In this document: piece after piece, positions 22,831 through 32,500 of the stretch | Layout: every line of letters starts with the position of its first letter | How positions within the stretch are numbered: the first letter of the stretch is position 1 | The notes under the pieces: model-generated | What the model saw: only the letters and a program-made list of their open reading frames with translations | Databases searched by the model: none | What the model was told of the DNA's origin: nothing | Assembly: GCA_934667625.1 (NCBI GenBank) | Contig: CAKUMH010000003.1 | Coordinates: 90,138-154,137, forward strand | DNA length: 64,000 nucleotides | Source of the DNA: an uncultured Elusimicrobiales bacterium | GTDB taxonomy: Bacteria; Elusimicrobiota; Elusimicrobia; Elusimicrobiales; Elusimicrobiaceae | Reading direction: 5' to 3' | Position numbers and translations under genes: made by a program

Positions 22831-23890
22831 CCTGCCGCTCGCCGTGGCGGCCTGCCTTTTGCTAAGCGCCTGCGCCACAAAACATGCCCAGGTAAAAGAG
22901 CCCGCCCTGCCCCCGGCTACACTCGCACCCGCGGCAGCCGAGGCAGTGCCCGCCAAACCGCAAGAACCCGTAGTGACCGCGACCCAACCGGAAGTCACCC
23001 AACCCGCCATTCCCCCGGACGATACACCCGCTTTAAAATCCCAAAATACAGTCACTCCACAGGACCCCGTGGCCGTGGCCCGCGCCCGCCAAACCTTACA
23101 AACCCCGCCGGCGGACGTGGCGACGTTTGAGGGCGAGGCTGCTATTTCCCCGGACGGCCGCCGCTTTAGCCCCTTTGCGTACGAACCCGTCACCCCCAAC
23201 CAAGGCAAAGCCCCGTGGAAGGATGAAGCGCTCAAATACGGGCTGTATTACTCATTTATCAAAGCAGGCACGGCTTACATCAAAACGCGCGGCCTCACCA
23301 CGGTAAATGGGCGCCAGGCGTACCTCATCCAAACCACCGCCTTTTCCGCCCCCGTGATTGACGCGGTGTTTAAAGTGCGCGACATTAATTTTTCTTGGAT
23401 AGACGCGGAGGACTTTTCCTCCTTGGGCTACAGCCAAAGCGTGCGCGAAGGCAGCTACAAGCGCGACGAGTGGCTCACCTTTGATTATGCAAAACACCGC
23501 CTCTATGGCGAGGTGCAAAAAAAGGAAGAACCGCGCGTGCTCAGCGGTGCACTGGACATGAAGGTGCTGGATATGCTTTCGTCTTTATATTTTGTACGCA
23601 CCCAAACGCTAAACGCCGGCCAAGACGTGGTGTTTGACATTGTCAACCGCGAGAAGCAATACCCCCTGCTCGTCAAGGTGCTGGGCAAGGAAACCGTCAA
23701 AACCGCCGCCGGAAAGTTTGACTGTATTGTCGTGGAACCGCAGTTTCGCGGCGAGGGAATTTTTGTCAGCAAGGGCAAAAGTTTAAAGGTGTGGCTGACG
23801 GACGACGAGTACAAAATGCCCGTCAAAATGAAGGTAGAAGTTTTCATCGGCAGTGTATCGGCCGAATTACTGGAATACAAACGAAATTAA
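22820..23890 (+). CDS. DUF3108-type lipoprotein
   Basis: 356 residues. Lipobox LLSAC (Cys19) with type II signal peptide, a Pro/Ala-rich linker to about residue 130, then a DUF3108 domain: ALKYGLYYSFIKAGTAYIKTR, INFSWIDAEDFSS, DYAKHRLYGEV, DMLSSLYFVRTQ and a final LEYKRN. DUF3108 proteins are exported envelope proteins of unknown biochemical function. Lying inside an LPS inner-core cluster, it may serve LPS assembly or transport; that is inference from context. It overlaps gmhB by 11 bases. Confidence 0.8.
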   Translation: MKNNLPLAVAACLLLSACATKHAQVKEPALPPATLAPAAAEAVPAKPQEPVVTATQPEVTQPAIPPDDTPALKSQNTVTPQDPVAVARARQTLQTPPADVATFEGEAAISPDGRRFSPFAYEPVTPNQGKAPWKDEALKYGLYYSFIKAGTAYIKTRGLTTVNGRQAYLIQTTAFSAPVIDAVFKVRDINFSWIDAEDFSSLGYSQSVREGSYKRDEWLTFDYAKHRLYGEVQKKEEPRVLSGALDMKVLDMLSSLYFVRTQTLNAGQDVVFDIVNREKQYPLLVKVLGKETVKTAAGKFDCIVVEPQFRGEGIFVSKGKSLKVWLTDDEYKMPVKMKVEVFIGSVSAELLEYKRN

Positions 23891-23893
23891 AGC

Positions 23894-23899
23894 TATAAT
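23894..23899 (+). promoter_or_regulatory. -10 element upstream of rfaE1
   Basis: TATAAT 27 bases before the rfaE1 ATG, followed by AAAGGAG; no clear -35. Confidence 0.45.
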
Positions 23900-23926
23900 G
23901 ATTTAGTAAGAAGAAAAGGAGCGTCT

Positions 23927-24916
23927 ATGACAACCGTACCAACCAAACGCTTAAAGGAACTTTTAAAACACTTTGAAGGACAGGAAATCATCGTGGTGGG
24001 CGATATTATGCTTGACCACTTCATCCGCGGCACGGTAAGCCGCATTTCGCCCGAGGCCCCCGTGCCGGTGGTGGATGTGAAAAAAGAATTTTTTGTGGCC
24101 GGCGGCGCAGGCAACGTGGCCGTCAACCTGGCGGCCCTGGGAGCCAGACCGGTGATGGTGTCCGTCGTCGGGCAAGACCTCGGCGGCGAAATGCTAAAGG
24201 GTTTCTTGCGCGATAAAAAAGTGAACATTTACGGCATCGCCGAAGACCCCGACCGCCCCACCACGCAAAAAATCCGCGTCATGGCAGACCAACAGCAAAT
24301 CGTCCGCTTTGACCGCGAAAGCAAAAAAACCATTTCCCCCTCCGTGGCCGCCCAATGCATGAAGAGTTTTGAAATGGCCGTCAAAACCGCCAAGGGCGTT
24401 ATTTTGTCCGACTATGGCAAGGGCATGCTCTCGGATCATAACATCCAGACGATTATTGACACCTGCCGCAAGCACAAAATTCCCGTGTGCGTGGACCCGA
24501 AGATAGACAATTTTAAGAAGTACAAAAAAATCACCTGCATGACGCCCAACACCAAAGAAGCGTGGGAAGGCGTGGGCGAATCGCCAAAACCGGGCGAGGC
24601 AGCCATAGAAGCCTTGGGCCAAAAGATTTTAAAAATGCTGGACGCCGAGTCCATCTTAATCACCCGCAGTGCCGACGGCATGAGCTTGTTTGAAAAGGGA
24701 CACAAAAAACCCACCACCATCAAAGCCACCGCCCGCGAAGTGTATGACGTCACCGGTGCAGGCGATACGGTTATTTCCGTTTTAACCTTAGCGCTGGCCG
24801 CCAAAGCCACGCTGACCGAAGCCGCCGTGCTGGCCAACTTTGCCGCCGGCATTGTGGTGGAAAAATCCGGCACCGCTACCGCGAGCCGCGAGGAAATTGA
24901 AGGAGTTTTAAAATGA
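23927..24916 (+). CDS. rfaE1: D-glycero-beta-D-manno-heptose-7-phosphate kinase (RfaE domain I)
   Basis: 329 residues, PfkB/ribokinase fold. It phosphorylates heptose 7-phosphate at C1. Motifs are VVGDIMLDHFIRGTVSRISPEAPVPV near the N-terminus, AGGAGNVAVNLAALGA and the anion-hole/catalytic DVTGAGDTV near the C-terminus. Only the kinase domain is present; the adenylyltransferase domain fused to it in E. coli HldE must be encoded elsewhere. AAAGGAG lies before the ATG. It overlaps kdsB by four bases. Confidence 0.93.
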   Translation: MTTVPTKRLKELLKHFEGQEIIVVGDIMLDHFIRGTVSRISPEAPVPVVDVKKEFFVAGGAGNVAVNLAALGARPVMVSVVGQDLGGEMLKGFLRDKKVNIYGIAEDPDRPTTQKIRVMADQQQIVRFDRESKKTISPSVAAQCMKSFEMAVKTAKGVILSDYGKGMLSDHNIQTIIDTCRKHKIPVCVDPKIDNFKKYKKITCMTPNTKEAWEGVGESPKPGEAAIEALGQKILKMLDAESILITRSADGMSLFEKGHKKPTTIKATAREVYDVTGAGDTVISVLTLALAAKATLTEAAVLANFAAGIVVEKSGTATASREEIEGVLK

Positions 24917-25653
24917 GTGATGTTTTAATTGCCATTCCGGCGCGTTACGGGTCCTCCCGTCTGCCCGGCAAAATGCTAAAACCGCTGGCCGGCAAGCCGG
25001 TCATCCAGCACGTGTACGAAGCGTGCGTCAAAGCCAACGTGGGGGACGTCATCATCGCCACCGAATCGCCCATCGTGGTGGAAGCGGTAGCCAAATTTGG
25101 CGCCACCGCCGTGCTCACCAGCGACCAATGCCAAAGCGGCACGGACCGCATTTACGAGGCCGCGCAAAACCGCCCCGAAAAATACATTATTAACGTCCAG
25201 GGCGACGAACCCTTTATCAAGGCCGAAACCGTTTTTGCCGTGGCGGAGCTGTTAAAGACCGACCCTACCTGCGACATTTCCACCGCCGTCACCGCCACGT
25301 TAGACGACGCCAAAATTGACAACCCCAACTGCGTCAAAGCCGTTATGGCCAAAGACGGACGGGCGCTGTATTTCTCGCGTTCGCGCGTGCCGTACAAACG
25401 CGAGCTGACCGAAGAAAACAAAAAAGTACCGTACTGGCAGCACTGCGGGATTTACGGCTACAAAAGAGAAGCGTTAAAGCGCTTTGTGGAGCTGCCCGTC
25501 AGCCCGCTGGAGCAGCTGGAGCGCCTGGAGCAGTTGCGCGCGTTAGAGGACGGCATGACAATCAAATGCGCGGTGATTGATTCCGCCGGCCCGGCCATTG
25601 ACACCGCCGCCGACCTCCAAGCCGCCGAAAAGTATTTTAAAGAACACAAGTAA
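24913..25653 (+). CDS. kdsB: CMP-3-deoxy-D-manno-octulosonate cytidylyltransferase
   Basis: 246 residues. KdsB activates Kdo with CTP before its transfer to lipid A. Motifs are the nucleotide-binding IPARYGSSRLPGKML, ATDSxx-equivalent IIATESPIVVEA, LTSDQCQSGTDR, NVQGDEPFI and the late QLRALEDGMTIKC. The length matches the family. It is coupled to rfaE1 by ATGA overlap, so heptose and Kdo supply share a transcript. A terminator follows. Confidence 0.96.
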   Translation: MSDVLIAIPARYGSSRLPGKMLKPLAGKPVIQHVYEACVKANVGDVIIATESPIVVEAVAKFGATAVLTSDQCQSGTDRIYEAAQNRPEKYIINVQGDEPFIKAETVFAVAELLKTDPTCDISTAVTATLDDAKIDNPNCVKAVMAKDGRALYFSRSRVPYKRELTEENKKVPYWQHCGIYGYKREALKRFVELPVSPLEQLERLEQLRALEDGMTIKCAVIDSAGPAIDTAADLQAAEKYFKEHK

Positions 25654-25657
25654 CAGG

Positions 25658-25684
25658 ACTCCCGCCTCCCGGCGGGAGTTTTTC
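25658..25684 (+). terminator. terminator after kdsB
   Basis: ACTCCCGCC, TCCC loop, GGCGGGAGT and T5. Confidence 0.88.
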
Positions 25685-25705
25685 TGTACATAAAAACCGT
25701 TTTAA

Positions 25706-27325
<1,620 letters not shown>

Positions 27326-27338
27326 CCACCGCCACTCA

Positions 27339-27372
27339 TTGAAAATCCCCTGCCCAGGCAGGGGATTTTCAA
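27339..27372 (+). terminator. bidirectional terminator between pyrG and pbpC
   Basis: TTGAAAATCCCCTGCC pairs perfectly with GGCAGGGGATTTTCAA around CA; it serves the two convergent genes. Confidence 0.85.
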
Positions 27373-27394
27373 TAAAGGTACAACCCTTCCGTTG

Positions 27395-29500
27395 TTACGG
27401 TAACACTTCAAAAGAAAGCGCCGCGCGGTGCCCGCCGCACGTAACGTCCAGCGCATGTTGCCCCGCCTGCAGCACCCACCACGTTTGGCAAGAATTTCCC
27501 TTCAGCTTTTTCCCGTCCATACGCCACGCGCACGGTCCCGCGCAATCCGCCGCCAATTTAAGCGCTTGCGAGGCCAGCGGCACAGCCGGATCCAGCTTGA
27601 ACACATCTCCGTCCGTGGGTGAAAGGATCCGAAAGGCCGCCTTTTCCGCCTGGTGCCGGCCCGTACAGGTGTCCGGCAAGTGATCAGATAAAAAGAGTTC
27701 TTCTTGGGTATGTGCACACTTCTTCCCAGCCAACAATCCGCTTTGCGTGCAGACGGACGCCCGCGTCAGGCCCGCAGGCGCTTGAAACGAAGGGGACGGA
27801 TAATGCGCCTGCAAATAGACTGCCACGTCGTGCAGCAGCGGCCCCGCGCCCGTAATGCCGGAAACGCGCTGCATGGACGAGGCGTTAAAATTCCCCACCC
27901 ACACGCCCACCGTCCACCGCCGGGTATAGCCGAGGGCAAAGTTATCCTTATAATCTTTTGAGGTACCCGTCTTTGCCGCAAAAGCAAACCCCGTATACAA
28001 GGGAGAATTCAACCCAAAAGCCGCGGAGCGGGCCGTGTTATCCGCCAAAATATCGGTGACTAAATACGCGGCCTGCTCCGTGAGAACCTCCCCCTCGCGC
28101 CCCGGCAGGCGGATTTGCGGCTGCCGCGCCACCAAGAGCGGCTTGTAATGCCCGCCGCGCGCCAAGGCGGCATATGCGTTGGTCAAATCCAGCAGGCGTA
28201 CCTCGCCGTTTCCCAGGGCCAGGCCGAGGCCGTAAAAATCGGCTGTTTTTTCAAGTGATGTAAGCCCCGCCCGCCGTAACAAGGCCAGCAGGTTGGACGT
28301 TCCCACCAGCTCGGCGGCCTTCACCGCGGGAATGTTGTACGAACAGGCTAGCGCGGTGCGCGCAGGCACTAAGCCATGGTAGGATTCATCGTAATTGCGC
28401 GGGCGGAACCCGCCTTCAAAAAACGTATCCACATCATCAATCAGCGAGGCCGGCGTCAGCCGCCCCTCTTCAAACGCAAGCCCATACACAAACGGTTTTA
28501 AGGCCGATCCCGGCTGCCTAAGCGCCCGCGCGCCGTCCACCTGTCCATTGTTTTTGGGGTTGTAAAAATCGGCCGAACCCACATACGCCAGCACCGCGCC
28601 CGTGTCGTTTTCCACCACCACCACGGCGGCGTTTGTCACATTTTCCTGTTGCAGGCGGGAGATATAATTTTTTACCAACTCCTCCACATACACCTGCAGT
28701 TCACGGTCCAGCGTGGAAAACACATCCTGTGCGCCGGCAGGCAAAAGCGGCTCCAAAAAACGGGTAAAATGCGGCGCGTCAAACGGGCGGGCCTGCGTAC
28801 GCAGTTCCAGTTTTTCGGCCACAGCCAGGCGGTACATTTCCTCGTCAATAAAATTATTGTCCCACATTTTTTTTAGCACCCAATCGCGCCGTTTCAGCGC
28901 GCGGGAAAAATGTTTAAGCGGGTTGTAATACGTGGGAGATTTGATAATCCCCACCAAAAAAGCCGCCTGCGAAAGGGACAAATCCGCCGCCGAAAGATTA
29001 AAATAAAAACGGCTGGCGGCCTCCACGCCCTGCGTCAAATTGCCCAGTTCCAAGAGGTTGAAATACTGCTCCAAAATTTCCTCTTTGCTGGCCTTCTGCT
29101 CCAGCCTAAGTGCCGAAAAAGCCTCCCGCGTTTTGCCCCACCAAGTTTTGGGATACGGCTCTATGGCGCGGGCCAGCTGCTGCGTAATGGTGGACGCGCC
29201 GGACACCACCTCCCCTTCGGACGTGTTCTGCCACGCGGCGCGCAAAATGGCCTTTACGTCCACCCCGGGGTGAGAAAAGAAACGCTTGTCCTCCGCCGCC
29301 AACACCGCCGCCACCAGCCACGGCGAAATTTCACCCAACCCAACGGGGCGGTAATAGGTATTCCGCTCGGACAAAAACCCGCGCAGCGGCGCGCCGTAGC
29401 GGTCATAAATTTGTTTGGACGGCATCAATAAAAAAGCTTCTTCCCCGCACAACAGGCAGGGAAGAAGCAAGGCAAAAAGTACCGTCCAAATGCGGCGCAT
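27395..29500 (-). CDS. pbpC: penicillin-binding protein 1C (bifunctional transglycosylase/transpeptidase)
   Basis: 701 residues. An N-terminal membrane anchor/signal (about 3-19) is followed by a GT51 glycosyltransferase with AAEDKRFFSHPGVD and ASTITQQLAR, a transpeptidase with SxxK in PGSALKPF (Ser about 332), SYN and KTGTSKDYKDNF, and a C-terminal BiPBP-type domain (about 610-701) holding Cys pairs. ATG at 29500 was chosen, one base after the macroglobulin stop; an upstream TTG at 29509 is an alternative. Pairing with an alpha-2-macroglobulin gene is the known conserved arrangement for PBP1C, thought to link wall repair with protease trapping. Confidence 0.94.
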   Translation of the reverse strand: MRRIWTVLFALLLPCLLCGEEAFLLMPSKQIYDRYGAPLRGFLSERNTYYRPVGLGEISPWLVAAVLAAEDKRFFSHPGVDVKAILRAAWQNTSEGEVVSGASTITQQLARAIEPYPKTWWGKTREAFSALRLEQKASKEEILEQYFNLLELGNLTQGVEAASRFYFNLSAADLSLSQAAFLVGIIKSPTYYNPLKHFSRALKRRDWVLKKMWDNNFIDEEMYRLAVAEKLELRTQARPFDAPHFTRFLEPLLPAGAQDVFSTLDRELQVYVEELVKNYISRLQQENVTNAAVVVVENDTGAVLAYVGSADFYNPKNNGQVDGARALRQPGSALKPFVYGLAFEEGRLTPASLIDDVDTFFEGGFRPRNYDESYHGLVPARTALACSYNIPAVKAAELVGTSNLLALLRRAGLTSLEKTADFYGLGLALGNGEVRLLDLTNAYAALARGGHYKPLLVARQPQIRLPGREGEVLTEQAAYLVTDILADNTARSAAFGLNSPLYTGFAFAAKTGTSKDYKDNFALGYTRRWTVGVWVGNFNASSMQRVSGITGAGPLLHDVAVYLQAHYPSPSFQAPAGLTRASVCTQSGLLAGKKCAHTQEELFLSDHLPDTCTGRHQAEKAAFRILSPTDGDVFKLDPAVPLASQALKLAADCAGPCAWRMDGKKLKGNSCQTWWVLQAGQHALDVTCGGHRAALSFEVLP

Positions 29501-29501
29501 A

Positions 29502-32500
29502 TTATTCAATCACAAGCGTTTGCGTGGCGTTACGGCCAAACACCGCCGGTTCGTACATTTGGCTGGCCCATGCGCTGGGATAGGCAAACGTCCCGGGCAC
29601 GGCGGCCGACACGACATACGAATACGTATGCGTTCCGGCGGGCAGGTAATCGGAAAACGCGGCAATGCGGTCGTCGTATTTTTCGTTGCGCTCAAAGGCG
29701 TTATAGCCGGAGCCTTTATAAGCGTCCGCTTCCTCAACGGGCACCGCCACCGATACATCCGCCTCCGTGGCCAAGGAAGTATTCACAATTTCAAACCCAG
29801 CGGGAATAAAATCCTCCAGCACCACAAAATGGCGCGAGGCGGCATTCTTCACCGTCAGCGTGATTTGATAGCGCTCACCCGCCTGCAGGCGCGTGACGGG
29901 TTTTCCGTCCAGCGTGGAAATCGCGCGCGACACAGTAAAGCCCGCGTCCACCGCGCTGTCAAAGCGGCGCGGCTCGTACACTTGGCTAAGCGTATAATAA
30001 AGCGTTCCGGCGCCCGTTTTGGCAAACGTCACCCGGGCCTCGCTTTGATCCGCATACACGTCCCCAAACGGGAGAGATGCATTTTGGCTTTCCACACTGC
30101 GGCCCTTAAAAATAGCGCTTAATGCCGTTTTGGCGCCGGCCTTTACCTCGGCGCTAAAGTCGGGCGTCACCGTTTCCGCCCGTTTGTAATATGTGTTTAA
30201 CGCCCGGAACACAGCCGCGTTGACGCTGGTGTTATTCCAATGGCCTTCGGCATTTAGCTGCGTCAGCAGCCACGACGCGGTTTTAAAGGCCTCGGCAAAA
30301 TCGGCCTTTGCATACAAAAGCGCGTCCAAGCACAAGGCGGTAACCTTGGTATTGTCCATGTGCAGCCAAGGCATGGTTTCCGGCTCGTCAAAATATGCAG
30401 CTGCCGTCGTGTAGGCAATATGGTTAAAGAGCTCCTGCGCGAGAGCCGCCTTCACCTGTGCGCTCCGGTGGGAAGCCTGGGCCGCCTTTAACAAATAGGC
30501 CTTGGCGGAAAGCGGCAGGGTGCCCCGCTTGGCATAGAGCGTGTTAAACGCGCTCTCCACGTTCCGTCCGTACAGCGCCAACACATACAGGCTGTAAGCG
30601 CGGGCCGCATCCGTTTCCAAGGCGGAATACGCATATGCGCGGGTGGCGTTTTTGTTAAACGCGCCCTCCAGCCATTTGGCCGCCTTCTCCAACGATTTTT
30701 GCGGCACCGTGTATCCTGCCTGCTTGGCCAGCTGCGCCACCTCTAAGGCATAAGCGGTGACGTACGGATCCGGCAGTGCATTCTGCCAATAGCCGTACCC
30801 GCCGGAGGCATACTGATACTGCGGCATCAGGTCCAAAATTTCCTGCACCTGCTTTTTATATTGGGTTACATCGCCCAGTTTAAAATCCGCCAACAGTTTC
30901 TCCCCGCTGATAACGGGCAGAATTTTGGACATTTTCTGCTCCAAGCAATCGTACGGATACGTAAGCAAATAGACCATAGAACCCTTTAAATTGAGTAGCG
31001 CCGTAGAGGCCAAGGACAGCGTCACGCGGTTGTCCGCCTGCGCGTTTAAATTGCCGGGTTTATCCAGCAGTTCCTCTTGCGTGCCCTGGGTGGAAGCATA
31101 GACGGACAGCGTCTGCTGTTTTTCCACCGGAGAGACCGTCAGCTTGCCCAGTACGCCGTCGGACTCTTTGTTCCCCCGCACGCTAAAGGCCACCTCGGCC
31201 GGGCCGTTTTCTGCGGCCTCACACGCCCACGTTACCTCACGCGCCGCGCCCAGCGGTACGGTCACTTCCTGCACCGCGGGACCTGTTAACAAAAGGGCGC
31301 CCCGGGCCTGGGCGGACACGGTCATCACACCCTTTTTATCCTCGTAATTGTACACCACCGCCCCGCAGGAAAAACGATCGCCTTTGCGGGCAAAACGCGG
31401 CAGGTTGGAGGTGACCATAACCGGCTTGGAAACGGTCAAATTCGCCTCGGCTGAGCCGAACTCATCCGCCGTCAACGCCACCGCCATGACGCGGAATTTA
31501 GTCAGGTTGTCCGGCAGTTTAAAGCGGACGGTGGCACGGCCCTTTTTATCGGTTTTCACCACGGCGTTAAAATAAGGCGTAAAGGCAAAATTGGTGCGCA
31601 AATCCACGCCGCCCATTTTGCCGGCAAGCATGGCTTCTCCGCCGCCGCCGCGGTTTTCGCCCTTTTCGCCAAAGTTGCGCTGCCCCACCACATACATGCG
31701 GTTGTCCGCCGTAAAGACGGACATGAGGCGCGAGCCGTAAAACGCGTCAAAGAGGTTAGGCGTTTGGTAGTTGGTCAACGCCAGCACGCCCTCGTCCACC
31801 ACCATCACCACCAGTTCGGCGGGCGTATCTTTGGCATGGCTTTTGGCGGTGATTTTTAACGTCACTTCGTCGCCGGGGCGGTAATTCTTTTTGTTTAACT
31901 TAAGCGTCGGCGTGATTTTTTTACCAGCCGGTTCCACGTTCAAATTGACATACCCCACCTTGCCCTGTGGTTTGCCCAAGTCCACCCCCTTTACCACCGG
32001 GTCTGCACTGCGCCCGCGCACGAGCGTAACGCTCACATACACATTGGGGAGGTAATTTTCCTTAATCGGCACTTCCACATAATCCGCCCCGCCGGTAAGC
32101 TCCGTGGTCCACGCGGCCAGGATGCCTTCGCGCTCTACGGTTACCAGCGCACGTGCGTGCTCGTAGGGAGATTGCACGGAAATCCGCGCCGTTTGGCCGG
32201 GCTTGTAGGAATTTTTATTTTGCTTTAAGGTCAAAAAGTCGTCATCGGTTTTCTTCCAATACGCCTGGCCCTTCCCGTAAACAAACACGTTAAACCCGCC
32301 CGTCACCGTGCGGCCCTGCGCGTCTGTAGACGTCAGCGTAATAAAATAATTTCCGGCCTCTTCGGGGGTAAAGGAAAGCGTCGCGCCCTTTTCGCCCACG
32401 GTCAGCGTTTGGCTGGGCAGGTCCACCACTTGTTTTTCGCTCACCCATTCCAAGCGTCCGGAAAGGCCCGTTTTGCGCACGCTGAACCATTGCTCCTTGC